A stretch of 64,000 nucleotides of DNA from the NCBI RefSeq assembly GCF_003353175.1, contig NZ_QHKS01000004.1:310001-374000 (forward strand), in the 5' to 3' direction. A program made the translations under genes and the position numbers. A model generated the notes under the pieces. It was not told where the DNA came from. It saw only the letters and a program-made list of their open reading frames with translations, and made no database searches. Shown here piece by piece: positions 34,909 through 43,609 of the stretch; within the stretch, counting starts at the first letter, position 1, and every line of letters begins with the position of its first letter. Origin of the DNA: Paraburkholderia lacunae (GTDB lineage: Bacteria > Pseudomonadota > Gammaproteobacteria > Burkholderiales > Burkholderiaceae).

Positions 34909-35952
34909 ATGAATACACTTTGGTCTCGGCCTGTTGCTCGTTGGCTGCTTCCTGTCGCGTGCGCTATCGCTGCTGCGCTGGGGGCCGCTGTGTTTCCGGC
35001 GTCAGGTGCGGACGACGGTGTCGAAATAGGCGGCCTTCCGTTGAAACAAGTCGCCGACGTTCCGCTGGGCGGACGGCCGACCCGACTCGACTACGCAAGC
35101 TTTGACCCGGATCGTCACCTGCTGTTCATCGCCCATCTGGGCGACGGCGAGGTCGTCGTGTTCGACACGCGCGCTGCGCGCGTGATCGCCAGGATTGCGG
35201 ACGTGGCCTCGGTCCACGGCGTACTCGCCATTCCCGAGCTGTCCCGCGTGTATGCGTCGGCCACCGGCTCAGATGAGATCGTCGCGATCGACGAAACCAC
35301 GCTAAAAATCACCGCGCGCATGCCGGGCGGCAGCTACCCGGACGGCATGGCCTACGCACCCGACGCACACAAGCTCTATGTCTCCGACGAAACGGGTGCG
35401 ACCGAGACAGTGATCGACGTTCGCTCGAACGCACGGATTGCGACGGTGCCGCTCGGCGGCGAGGTCGGCAATACCCAGTACGATCCGGTTTCCCGGCACA
35501 TGTTTGTGAATGTGCAATCCCGAAGTAAGCTGGTCGAAATCGACCCGGCCAACGACCGGATCCTCGCACAGATCAATCTGCCGGGCGCGCGGGGCAATCA
35601 CGGCCTGCTGATCGATCCGCAGCAACGACTCGCTTTCATCGCCTGCGAAGGCAATGACAAGCTGCTGGTGCTCGATATGCACACGATGCACGTTACGTCG
35701 TCCTTCGACGTCGGTCGGAATCCGGACGTCCTGGCCTTCGACCCACAACTGCATCTGCTTTACGTTGCTGGCGAAGCCGGCATTGTCTCGATGTTCAAAG
35801 TCAAAGCGGGCCAGGTCTCGAAGATCGGCGACGGCCGCATCGGGCCCAATGCGCATATCGTCGTGGTGGATGACTCGACGCATCATGCCTACTTCCCGCT
35901 CGAGAATGTTCAGGGACGGGCGACGTTGCGCATCATGGCGCCGCAAGGCTGA
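34909..35952 (+). CDS. YncE-like secreted beta-propeller protein
   Basis: A 347-residue protein with a signal peptide (cleavage near FPASGA) and seven YncE/NHL-type beta-propeller blades, seen as repeated LDxxxxxLYVA/VIDVRS patterns (for example HKLYVSDETGATETVIDV and LLYVAGEAGIVSMF). Such propellers bind peptides, DNA or metals in the periplasm; none is shown here. It lies 10 bases after the MFS gene and is probably the last gene of the chr operon. Confidence 0.85.
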   Translation: MNTLWSRPVARWLLPVACAIAAALGAAVFPASGADDGVEIGGLPLKQVADVPLGGRPTRLDYASFDPDRHLLFIAHLGDGEVVVFDTRAARVIARIADVASVHGVLAIPELSRVYASATGSDEIVAIDETTLKITARMPGGSYPDGMAYAPDAHKLYVSDETGATETVIDVRSNARIATVPLGGEVGNTQYDPVSRHMFVNVQSRSKLVEIDPANDRILAQINLPGARGNHGLLIDPQQRLAFIACEGNDKLLVLDMHTMHVTSSFDVGRNPDVLAFDPQLHLLYVAGEAGIVSMFKVKAGQVSKIGDGRIGPNAHIVVVDDSTHHAYFPLENVQGRATLRIMAPQG

Positions 35953-36128
35953 GGCCGCCGTGGCGCGGCCGAACAGTCGAACACTTCGGCAAACGGCGAA
36001 ATCGCTCCCTGCTCCCCGGGAAGACAGGCAACGTGGTAGAGGAAGGCATTTCAAATCCATTCGACGGGCGAGACTTCCAGTTGACCGTACTGACGCCATT
36101 ACGGCCTCATGGTCGCTTAATCAGGGAG

Positions 36129-36408
36129 GGTATCGCCGCCGACGAGCCACACGCGTTGGCGGCGTGGAGTAGTGACACGGGGCGCGGCATCGCACGACGG
36201 TGAGTCGTTTGTCGAGGTGCCGGCGCGCGTTTGGACATGGCTTGATGCCTTGGGTGGTACGGGCACCGTCGTCGCGATCACGCATGCTTCGATAATTCGT
36301 GCTGCTGTATTTCATGTGCTGAATGCGTCACCCGCAGCGTTTTCGAGGATAGAGGCCGCGCCGCTCCCGGTTGTCGAATTGCGGCGTTCGACTCGCAGAT
36401 GGGCGTAG
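36129..36408 (+). pseudogene. Histidine phosphatase family remnant with frameshift
   Basis: The C-terminal third of a histidine (phosphoglycerate-mutase-like) phosphatase is readable: AADEPHALAAWSSDT in one frame, then from about 36,178 in the next frame GAASHDGESFVEV, RVWTWLDALGG, VVAITHASIIRAA and a family-like end. GES and THA-x-I-I-R are the family hallmarks. The catalytic N-terminal RHG part is not found upstream, so the gene is both truncated and frameshifted. Confidence 0.7.
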
Positions 36409-36658
36409 TGGCCGACGCAGTCGTGATGCCATGCCTCGATCCCGGCCGGCTGATGGGTGTCTGCTTCGGCGGCGATCGACTGTCTCCTTCACGGTCTGGA
36501 ATAGTCCGGCGTGTTCCATCGTTTACTCATCGGGCAACCACGTCCCGAGCGGCAAGTCTCTACCGCCGCGGCGTGAATTTGCGCAAGCAAACCGATGTGC
36601 TGGATGACGCCGGTGACGCCGCGCGTCGAAACGTCGGGGATCCAGTCAGGACCCCATC

Positions 36659-37354
36659 ATGGACAAATTACTTCGTTTCGGGACATTAGCCATCTGTCTC
36701 GGCTTTTCTGCGCCGGCACTCGCGCAAACCTACTACGATTCACCCGTCCCGGCCGACAGCTCCAATTGCCGCGCGGTCGCCGGGCAGGCAGAAATTGACG
36801 GCACGATGCAGCAGATCATCGGACGTGCTTGCCTGCAAAGTGACGGAACATGGCAGATCGTGCAAAACCCTGATGGCAGCGTGCTGTGGTACCCGGTCAC
36901 GGCCTACCCGTATCCTGACCCCTGGTATTGGGGGCCGCCGCTTTTCATCGGCGGGGGCGTGAGCTTTATCTTTGTCGATCGTTTCCATCGTTTCCATCAT
37001 TTCCGTCACTTCGATCATTTTCACCAGATGGATCACAACCACTTCGGGGTGCCAATGGGAGCCGGCTTTCACCGCAGACCATTCCCCGGCGGTGGCATAC
37101 GCGGGTCCGGAGGCATGAGTCGCACGCCCGTGTCCGGTGGCATACCCGTGTCGGGTGGTATGCGCGTGTCCGGTGGCATGCCCGTGTCCGGTGGCATGCC
37201 CGTGTCCGGTGGTATGCGCGTGTCCGGTGGTATGCGCGTGTCCGGTGGTATGCGCGTGTCCGGTGGTATGCCCGTGTCCAGTGGTATGCGCGTGTCCGGT
37301 GGCATGCCCGTGTCCGGTGGTATGCACGGGTTCGGCGGGGTGCGACGGCACTAG
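36659..37354 (+). CDS. Secreted protein with His-rich segment and VSGGM repeat tail
   Basis: A 231-residue exported protein: signal peptide (cleavage after SAPALA), a Cys-containing globular part (NCRAVAGQAEIDG, GRACLQSDGTW), an aromatic stretch, a His/Phe/Asp segment (FHRFHHFRHFDHFHQMDHNH) that could bind metal, and a C-terminal array of 11 six-residue units of the form VSGGM(R/P). Single-gene transcript with a modest ribosome binding site. I do not recognise a family beyond Burkholderia secreted proteins. The array is encoded by near-identical 18-bp units and should vary in length between strains. Confidence 0.82.
   Translation: MDKLLRFGTLAICLGFSAPALAQTYYDSPVPADSSNCRAVAGQAEIDGTMQQIIGRACLQSDGTWQIVQNPDGSVLWYPVTAYPYPDPWYWGPPLFIGGGVSFIFVDRFHRFHHFRHFDHFHQMDHNHFGVPMGAGFHRRPFPGGGIRGSGGMSRTPVSGGIPVSGGMRVSGGMPVSGGMPVSGGMRVSGGMRVSGGMRVSGGMPVSSGMRVSGGMPVSGGMHGFGGVRRH
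37130..37327. repeat. 18-bp tandem repeat, 11 units, inside a coding region
   Basis: Eleven 18-bp units close to gtgtccggtggtatgcgc encode VSGGMR or VSGGMP. Units are 85-100% identical. There are no spacers, so this is a minisatellite and not a CRISPR array. The unit length is a multiple of three, so expansions keep the frame. Confidence 0.95.
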
Positions 37355-37519
37355 CCCGACCTTTCCTGTTCCCGCCTTTTATCCGGGATAGCCCAAAGGG
37401 GCCACTGAAGAACGAACTACGTAGGCCGCTTAAGGATTCGGCAGTGCTACCGGTCGCTGTTAGCCGGTGGCCAGGTTGGCGTCAAGCTGACGGCAAAAAC
37501 GTCCAGTGAGGAGTTCGTC

Positions 37520-37852
37520 GTGAAAAGCTTGAAGATTTTCGTCACGCTGGCGGTGCTGGCCGCCGGCTGCGTATCCGGGTCAGCAGATGCTGGGCACGCG
37601 CGGGTCTTTGTCGGCGTGGGCACCCCCTTCTTCTATCCGGTCGCTCCGCTCCCGTACTACTACTACCCGCCCGTCGTCGCCGTGCCGGCCGCTCCGGTGA
37701 CCTACGTCGAACAAGGGCAGCCGTCAGCCGGCCCGAGGCAGTCCAGCGGCTCCTGGTATTACTGCGATGCGTCCAGGGCCTACTACCCGTATGTGAAGCA
37801 GTGCCCCGGCGGGTGGCGTGAAGTGCCTACGCAGCCCGCATCTTCCCATTGA
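37520..37852 (+). CDS. Small secreted Tyr/Pro-rich protein
   Basis: A 110-residue exported protein starting at GTG 37,520 behind gaggag. The signal peptide ends near SADA. The mature part has GVGTPFFYPVAPLPYYYYPP, a linker and a C-terminal WYYCDASRAYYPYVKQCPGGW motif with two Cys. This WYYC-x-YYPYV-x-C-x-W pattern is common in small Burkholderia envelope proteins of unknown function. It lies between two other envelope-protein genes on the same strand. Confidence 0.82.
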   Translation: MKSLKIFVTLAVLAAGCVSGSADAGHARVFVGVGTPFFYPVAPLPYYYYPPVVAVPAAPVTYVEQGQPSAGPRQSSGSWYYCDASRAYYPYVKQCPGGWREVPTQPASSH

Positions 37853-37877
37853 CGATCAACTGGCTGTTCAAAGCGCC

Positions 37878-38381
37878 ATGAATTATTCAAGACTTGCCCT
37901 GCTTGCCTCGCTGACCTGTGCCAGCGCATGCTCCGTCCTGCCGCCCGGTCCCAGCGTTATGGCGTTGCCCGGCACCGGAAAGACGTTCGACCAGTTTCGC
38001 GCAGACGACGCCTCGTGCCGGCAATTTGCGTTCAATCAGGTGGGTGGAGTATCAGCCAACCAGGCGGCAACCGCGAGCGCGGTTGGCAGCGCCGCCATTG
38101 GAACGGGACTCGGCGCGGCTGCGGGTGCGGCATTCAATGGAGGCTCCGGCGCGGCCGTGGGCGCGGGTGTCGGCCTGCTTGTCGGGAGTGCGTTTGGCGC
38201 GGGCGCCGCGCAAGACTCGGCCTACGGCGTGCAGCGCCGCTACGACTATGCTTACCTCCAATGCATGTATGCCGTCGGTGATCGCATTCCGGTCCGCGGA
38301 CGCATGATGATCGCGCCGGGCACACGGCCCTATGCACCGCCGCCCCCAGGCTTGCCGCCACCACCGCCTCCAGCGAGTTGA
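37878..38381 (+). CDS. Glycine-zipper lipoprotein
   Basis: A 167-residue lipoprotein. Signal peptide with lipobox near SACS (Cys18), an N-terminal domain (GTGKTFDQFRADDASCRQ), a Gly-zipper membrane-like segment (GLGAAAGAAFNGGSGAAVGA with GxxxG spacing), a Cys-containing conserved region (YDYAYLQCMYAVGD) and a Pro-rich end. Resembles YMGG-like Gly-zipper proteins. It lies 26 bases after the preceding gene and is probably co-transcribed with it. Role unknown, likely outer-membrane stability. Confidence 0.82.
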   Translation: MNYSRLALLASLTCASACSVLPPGPSVMALPGTGKTFDQFRADDASCRQFAFNQVGGVSANQAATASAVGSAAIGTGLGAAAGAAFNGGSGAAVGAGVGLLVGSAFGAGAAQDSAYGVQRRYDYAYLQCMYAVGDRIPVRGRMMIAPGTRPYAPPPPGLPPPPPPAS

Positions 38382-38773
38382 GGCTGAAGCTCGCCGTCAG
38401 TTGCCATGTAATCCTTATTAACTCATAGCGCAACGTCGCCTCACATCGCACTCACGCTCGCCTCTACGCCCTTCCGTCGACAAAGCCACGGAAGCGGGCT
38501 CGCCGTGGTTAGAGGTAGTCGCACCTTCCGCGGAAAATCTGGCGGTTAGATTCTGAAAATCCATCTGGATCAAGACAACTTGCAAGATCGCCCAACGCGG
38601 AAAACTTGCCGAGTGGCCGAGCCTTGCTGCAAGCAGCTCTTCTTGAAACGAACCTTCGTGCTCACGGAATAAAAAGCGAGCGCGAGTCGTTTAACTGTGA
38701 GTGGATGGCGCTGCGCCTGGTCATGCAGTGGCGTCGATCCAAAAAGCAGTGACGGCGGTTGGAGGTTCGCGAC
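38382..38773. other. Intergenic region upstream of the cytochrome c gene
   Basis: About 390 bases with no supported gene. A minus-strand frame across it (38,570-38,986) runs through the cytochrome start and reads as a shadow. A ggaggt ribosome binding site lies at its right end. Confidence 0.5.
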
Positions 38774-39457
38774 ATGAAAAACGTGACGCGATTCATATCG
38801 CTTGCGACGTTGCTGGCGGGGTCGGGCTGTCACGACCTCGAACGGTCCCGGTCGATCGACCCGGAAGTCGCCGGAAAGACAATCGCCCTGCAGGTTTGCT
38901 CGAACTGTCATGGCGCGAACGGCGTCTCGGTGTCGCCGATGTTTCCCAAGCTGGCGGGTCAACAACGGCAATACCTTGTCGATCAATTAACGGACTTCAA
39001 GACTCATAGCCGAGCCGACCCGAATGCCAAACGATACATGTGGGGCTTTACTCACCTGACCGAGTCGCAGATCGAGGAGATCGCAACATATTTTTCGGAT
39101 CAGCCCGCGGCTCGGGGTGCGTCTGGCGATCGCATGCTCATCGACCAGGGGCGGACGATATTCGCATCCGGCCTGCCGGACAGGAACGTCGCGGCATGCA
39201 TTTCATGTCACGGACAGCACGGCGAGGGGGCGGGTCCAAATCCTCGCCTCGCTGGTCAACATGCGGATTATGTCGTGAAGCAGCTGCTGGTCTACCAGCG
39301 CACCGAAGACAGGCCCCGTGGTGCAACCATGAAGGCGATCTGCATCAACATGTCGGAGCAGGAATTTCGCGCAGTCGCTGCTTACGTGGAGGCGCTTCCG
39401 CCAGAGCCCGGAATGACGACCGACACGCCCACCGATCGAAGAGCGGTCCATAACTAG
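38774..39457 (+). CDS. Dihaem cytochrome c (c4-like)
   Basis: A 227-residue exported cytochrome with two CxxCH sites, CSNCH and CISCH, each in a cytochrome-c4-type domain (MFPKLAGQQRQYLVDQLTDF and NPRLAGQHADYVVKQLLVY). Probable Met ligands include MWGFTH and the downstream MKAICINM. The N-terminus has a signal peptide ending near a Cys (GSGC), which may be a lipid-attachment or simple cleavage site. It would carry electrons in the periplasm. Good ribosome binding site (ggaggt). Lone gene before the hupE pair. Confidence 0.9.
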   Translation: MKNVTRFISLATLLAGSGCHDLERSRSIDPEVAGKTIALQVCSNCHGANGVSVSPMFPKLAGQQRQYLVDQLTDFKTHSRADPNAKRYMWGFTHLTESQIEEIATYFSDQPAARGASGDRMLIDQGRTIFASGLPDRNVAACISCHGQHGEGAGPNPRLAGQHADYVVKQLLVYQRTEDRPRGATMKAICINMSEQEFRAVAAYVEALPPEPGMTTDTPTDRRAVHN

Positions 39458-39810
39458 GGGTGCCCAAGGGCGCCAGGCTGCCCCGTTACTTCAGTCCGTC
39501 TTTATAGGCCCGCCAGATTGTCACCCCGAACGATAGCGTCGGCATGCGGTGCCGGCGCTCGGCGTTGTGTCTGCCCGGCATTGAATTCCGGCAGGAGTTA
39601 ACAAGCAGAAGTTTGCCTCACAACCTTCCCCGGATTCCGATCCGCGCGCCAACGCCGTTGGCGACTCGCCGCAGGCGACCTATAGTGTTGGGGAACACCG
39701 GATAGTCCACGGACGACGCCCCAGCAGATGACTTGACGAAGCCGGGAATAGCCAGGTCCGATGCGTGCTCAGTCCGGTGTCGCGGGTGCAGACACCTCGA
39801 AAGGATCATC
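39458..39810. other. Intergenic region
   Basis: About 350 bases between the cytochrome and hupE genes with no supported gene. An imperfect hairpin (ctgcccgg / ccggcag) lies near 39,571-39,595. Confidence 0.45.
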
Positions 39811-40425
39811 ATGACTTTCGGAATGCGAAGCGCGATCCACGCGGGACTTGTATTCGGGTATGGGTGTCTTTTTCCGGTCATCGCATTCGCGCACATCGGC
39901 CAAGGCGACATATCCGGCGGCCTGCTCGCCGGTTTCAGACACCCGATTTCCGGCCTGGATCATGTCGTCGCAATGGTTGCAGTTGGATTGTGGGGTGCGC
40001 AGCTGGGGAGACCGGCGATCTGGGTGCTGCCGGTCACGTTCCCGATCGTCATGGCGTTCGGCGCTGTTCTCGGCGGCCTGGGCGTCCCGATTCCGGGGAT
40101 CGAGGTCGGCATTGCGCTATCGGCACTGGCGCTCGGTGCGGCGGTGGCACTTGCGTTGACGCCGCCGCTCTGGATTGCGGGTCTGCTGGTTGCCCTGTTC
40201 GCCATCTGCCATGGACACGCGCACGGGGCGGAACTGCCCGGGTCCGCGAACGCAATGACCTACGCGATCGGCTTCGTTGCGGCCACGGGCACACTTCATG
40301 CACTTGGCATCCTGGCCGGCACAGTCAATCGCTGGAAGGCGGGCGGCTATGCACTGCGGGCAGGCGGAGCCCTCATCTCCGGCTGCGGTGTCTATTTCCT
40401 CACGTATGCGATTCGGGGAGCGTGA
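39811..40425 (+). CDS. hupE: HupE/UreJ family membrane protein
   Basis: A 204-residue membrane protein with a cleavable-looking N-terminal segment (ending AFAH), then HIGQGDISGGLLAGFRHPISGLDHVVAMVAVGLW, which is the HupE/UreJ signature with HP-x-x-GLDH, and five further helices including AICHGHAHGAEL. HupE proteins are nickel (or cobalt) permeases linked to hydrogenase or urease. No such enzyme genes are in view, so a general Ni/Co role or another metal is inferred. Followed 3 bases later by a second HupE-like gene. Confidence 0.88.
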   Translation: MTFGMRSAIHAGLVFGYGCLFPVIAFAHIGQGDISGGLLAGFRHPISGLDHVVAMVAVGLWGAQLGRPAIWVLPVTFPIVMAFGAVLGGLGVPIPGIEVGIALSALALGAAVALALTPPLWIAGLLVALFAICHGHAHGAELPGSANAMTYAIGFVAATGTLHALGILAGTVNRWKAGGYALRAGGALISGCGVYFLTYAIRGA

Positions 40426-40428
40426 CGC

Positions 40429-41055
40429 ATGCGCGCATTGCACCGGGTGGTCCGGCAAGCCGCTGCCGGTCTGAGTGCGCTGATGTTGCTTGCATCAGCC
40501 GAAGCACACGCGGTGTACCAGGGCGCGGGCGACTTTTACGCCGGGATGCTGCATCCGTTGACGTCGCCGGAACATGTCTTGCCCATGCTGGTGCTCGGCG
40601 CGCTGGCAGGGCAGAACGGCCTGAAACGATGTGAATTCGTGCTTTGGGCATTTCCGGCTGCCATGGCGGCCGGCGCGTGCGCTGCCCTTTCAGTTCCGGA
40701 TCTGCGTGGTGTTCTCCTGCTCAATGTTGTCTCAGCCGTATTGCTGGGTTCACTCCTTGCGGCTGCCTTGACGTTGCCGTCATGGCTGATCCTGATTCTA
40801 TCGGTCGGGTTCGGCCTGACCCACGGGTATGCAAACGGATCAGCCATCATCGGTCAAATCCGCCCAGGCGTTTTCATCGCAGGCATGGCGGTCGCGAGCT
40901 TCATCCTGATCGCCTACACGGTCGCGGCGACCTCGTTCCTGCTGCGGCTACGGCCCACGTGGATCGCCATTGCCGTGCGCGTCGCGGGCAGCTGGGCCGC
41001 AGCAATCGGGCTTCTCGTGCTCAGTCTCACTCAACGTGCGTTGCTTCTCTCCTAG
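40429..41055 (+). CDS. Second HupE/UreJ-like membrane protein
   Basis: A 208-residue membrane protein with signal peptide (cleavage near EAHA) and HupE-like layout: GAGDFYAGMLHPLTSPEHVLPMLVLGALAGQ corresponds to the HP-x-x-GLDH region (here HPLTSPEH), then GFGLTHGYANG, which matches the second His site. It is divergent from the first copy, so the two may form a heteromer. It starts 3 bases after hupE and converges on the DUF4331 operon. Metal specificity unknown. Confidence 0.82.
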   Translation: MRALHRVVRQAAAGLSALMLLASAEAHAVYQGAGDFYAGMLHPLTSPEHVLPMLVLGALAGQNGLKRCEFVLWAFPAAMAAGACAALSVPDLRGVLLLNVVSAVLLGSLLAAALTLPSWLILILSVGFGLTHGYANGSAIIGQIRPGVFIAGMAVASFILIAYTVAATSFLLRLRPTWIAIAVRVAGSWAAAIGLLVLSLTQRALLLS

Positions 41056-41081
41056 GTCATCTCCGTGGCCGTCAATGGCAT

Positions 41082-42215
41082 CTAAAGTGCAAGCACTGTC
41101 AGCCCCGTCGTTCGTTCATAAATCCACAGGGTTGCGAAAACCGTGATGGCTGCTGATCCGCCGTACAGGGTAGCCAGGCGAAACCAACGGCTTGACCGAT
41201 AGATGTAAAGAATGGGTAATAGCAGCAGGACCAGCGAGATCTGCCCCAATTCCACACCGATATTGAACCCGGCAAGGGCAGCCGCAAGCAGGGATGTCGG
41301 GAGGGCCATATCGGTCAGCACGCTTGCAAAGCCGAAGCCGTGGATCAAGCCAAAAGAAAACGCGACCAGCCAACGGCGCCTGCGCACCAGCGGAACAATA
41401 TTGTTGAGCGCGGAAAGCAGGATCGTCACAGCGATCGCGACCTCCACCCACCGCGACGGCAACGCCACAACGTGCAACGTGGCAAGAGACAACGTGATTG
41501 CGTGTGCCGCCGTGAACGCAGTGACGAGCTTCAATACATCGATCGACACGGCCCCCGGGGAGTCGGCAGGACACCACTTTTTCCCGCGCAACACGCAAGC
41601 TGCCGGCAACATCAGTGACAGGAGAAACAAGGCGTGGTCGAAGCCGCGCCAGATGTGCCACATGCCCTCCCCGACGAAATCGATGAAGGCGCGCCCGACT
41701 CCCTTCCCGCGTATGTCCAGGATCTCGGTCGGATGACTGAGCCCAAGAATAGCCGTTGTTGTAGCGCCGTTGCTCACGACGTGTACGAGTCCTTTGTGCA
41801 GCGTGTCGACGTCGGCAAACAAGCGGTAATCGATGCCAAGCCGGGTCGGTCGAGTTGGACAGGTCACGTCGAAATCGAGCACCGCGTACGCGCCGTCGCT
41901 GTGGTGGTCGATCAGCAGGTCGCCTGGATGAATCGTGCACGCTCGCCCGTCACCCGTAAGCTTGATCCGCGTGAAGGCATACGACTTGATGTCCGCTTCG
42001 CGGACGCGGACCTCGCCCCACGTCAGCACGCCGTCCCCGTCCGCATCGAGGATAAGCGGATTGTCCAGGTCGCGAAGTGCGATATCCCATCGGCCCACAA
42101 TCGTTTTGTCGCTGACCGTAAGCGTCAGGTAACTGTCGCTCGGCTTGTGCGCCTGCACCGCGGCAGCCCAGCACAACATGAAGAGTGCCAGCCACCCGTG
42201 CGCTCGCCGTTTCAT
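41082..42215 (-). CDS. HupE/UreJ_2-type membrane protein with periplasmic EF-hand-like loop
   Basis: A 377-residue protein. A signal peptide (to QAHK) precedes a periplasmic domain of about 165 residues carrying a canonical 12-residue EF-hand loop, Asp57-x-Asp59-x-Asp61-x-Val-x-x-x-x-Glu68 (DADGDGVLTWGE). The C-terminal half is a HupE/UreJ_2 membrane domain with MWHIWRGFDHALFLLSL, FTAAHAITLSL and LIHGFGFASVL (conserved His). It is last in the DUF4331-TPR-HupE operon and overlaps the TPR gene by 4 bases. It probably moves a metal or a related solute, perhaps with calcium-dependent gating; substrate unknown. Confidence 0.82.
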   Translation of the reverse strand: MKRRAHGWLALFMLCWAAAVQAHKPSDSYLTLTVSDKTIVGRWDIALRDLDNPLILDADGDGVLTWGEVRVREADIKSYAFTRIKLTGDGRACTIHPGDLLIDHHSDGAYAVLDFDVTCPTRPTRLGIDYRLFADVDTLHKGLVHVVSNGATTTAILGLSHPTEILDIRGKGVGRAFIDFVGEGMWHIWRGFDHALFLLSLMLPAACVLRGKKWCPADSPGAVSIDVLKLVTAFTAAHAITLSLATLHVVALPSRWVEVAIAVTILLSALNNIVPLVRRRRWLVAFSFGLIHGFGFASVLTDMALPTSLLAAALAGFNIGVELGQISLVLLLLPILYIYRSSRWFRLATLYGGSAAITVFATLWIYERTTGLTVLAL

Positions 42216-43519
42216 GCAGACGGGCTGCTGTGCGTTGCCCGCATCGCAGACCCGGCTCCAACGACAAGGCTTGCCAGCCGCGCCTCGAGTGTCGTCAAGA
42301 CCGGATAGCGCAATCGCGCGGTCTTCAGCCATGTCATCGCGGGAGCGGCGCGGGCAGGCTGCCGGGCGGCTATCGCCGCCTCCATCAGGATCCGGCAATC
42401 CGCGACCTCTTTTTGCACCTGCCAATCAGCCTCGGCCAGACTAAGCGCTTTCTCCGGGTCGTTAAGGAGTTTCAGGTTGAAAATCGCTTCCTCACGCAGA
42501 TGCACGCGATCACCCCGCTCGGCGGATGCCGCAAACCGGCTTCGTAAATCTTCGACATGAGGCGCCAGCTCAGCATTCAGCCCTGCCTGTTTCTCTGCCA
42601 GCGCCAGACGAAGGAGCAGGTTGTCGTTCCGGACGTCGGCCGCGAGCAGAGCGAGGACCTCCCTGGGCCGTTTCCGGTCGAGCAGGAAGTCAGCCCAGGC
42701 TGCTTTGAGGTATGCGTCGCGCGGACTGGCGACCAGCGCCTTGCGGAAGAACTGTTCGGCGGTTTCCTCCTTGTCCATCCAGACCGCCGTTTCGGCTTGA
42801 CTGACCACCAGCCAGGTGTAGAGCGAATCGGTCGGCGGTATCTGCGCGGCAAGCTGTTGCAAAAGGAGATAAGCCTGCTCGGGCCTGCCGCTGACCGCTG
42901 CCACATTGGCGAGGCATATTCCCGCGATGGCGGTATTCATCAGGATGAGCCGACCGCAACTCTGCCGGGCCTCCAGGTAGCGGCCTTGCACTTGCAGGAT
43001 ATTCGCACGGATCAGCCACGCCTCCACGTTGTCCGGCTGGGCGTGAATTGCGTGATCGAGATCGTCGAGCGCGCTCGCAAAGAAATGGTTGCTTTGCCGA
43101 ACGCTCGCACGCAACACCAATGCGCGCGGCGGTGGGTTTGACTGCCGGAGCCACGGTTCGATTGCGGCTTCGGCCTGGCCCAGGTCGCGCGGATCTTGAT
43201 CGCGCCGAAAACGCTCCAGGTGGCGCTTCGCGAGATCAGCCGCCAGGTCGAAGTTCTGACCGCCCGCAGCCAGCGCTGCGTGCATGCTCGCAATGGCCGA
43301 GTTAAGTGCGTCGTGCGCACGGGGCGGGAGCGTTTCCAGCACCTGTGAGTCCTGTTGCGGCCGCACGGGAGCCGCGTTCACCAACGCGCCTGCCAGTCCA
43401 ACGATGAGGCACGATACGCACAGGATGCGGCGCACATTCGCTTCCCTTTTAACGACACGCGTCCGGTTCGAACGATAGGCCCGCAGCACCTTGAGGGCGG
43501 TCGATCTTTTTAGCGCCAT
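42212..43519 (-). CDS. Membrane-anchored TPR protein
   Basis: About 435 residues: a basic N-terminus, one hydrophobic segment (VSCLIVGLAGALVNAA, about residues 35-52) and a long series of TPR-like helices (for example ALDDLDHAIHAQPDNVEAWL and AEQFFRKALVASPRDAYLKA). The start is taken at ATG 43,519, since a longer frame to 43,570 reaches towards the DUF4331 stop. It would scaffold proteins in the periplasm. Sandwiched between DUF4331 and HupE-type genes, with an ATGA overlap to the latter. Confidence 0.8.
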   Translation of the reverse strand: MALKRSTALKVLRAYRSNRTRVVKREANVRRILCVSCLIVGLAGALVNAAPVRPQQDSQVLETLPPRAHDALNSAIASMHAALAAGGQNFDLAADLAKRHLERFRRDQDPRDLGQAEAAIEPWLRQSNPPPRALVLRASVRQSNHFFASALDDLDHAIHAQPDNVEAWLIRANILQVQGRYLEARQSCGRLILMNTAIAGICLANVAAVSGRPEQAYLLLQQLAAQIPPTDSLYTWLVVSQAETAVWMDKEETAEQFFRKALVASPRDAYLKAAWADFLLDRKRPREVLALLAADVRNDNLLLRLALAEKQAGLNAELAPHVEDLRSRFAASAERGDRVHLREEAIFNLKLLNDPEKALSLAEADWQVQKEVADCRILMEAAIAARQPARAAPAMTWLKTARLRYPVLTTLEARLASLVVGAGSAMRATHSSPSA

Positions 43520-43609
43520 GGCCGCCTCGGTCTGCCATGCGGCGACAGGGTGAACCCCGCGCCGCATCATGGTCTGCTGCGACTCATTCAGGTTGCGCTT
43601 GCCCGGTTA

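Noticed and set aside
35955..36203. MbtH-like protein (NPFDG motif)
   Set aside because: The conserved Trp residues and the LVN/LWP core of MbtH proteins are absent; only four residues match.
37130..37327. CRISPR array
   Set aside because: The units are contiguous with no spacers, lie in frame inside a gene, and there are no cas genes.
37137..37391. Cys/Pro/Val-rich plus-strand frame across the 18-bp repeats
   Set aside because: It is the +1 frame of the VSGGM array and contains no independent gene.
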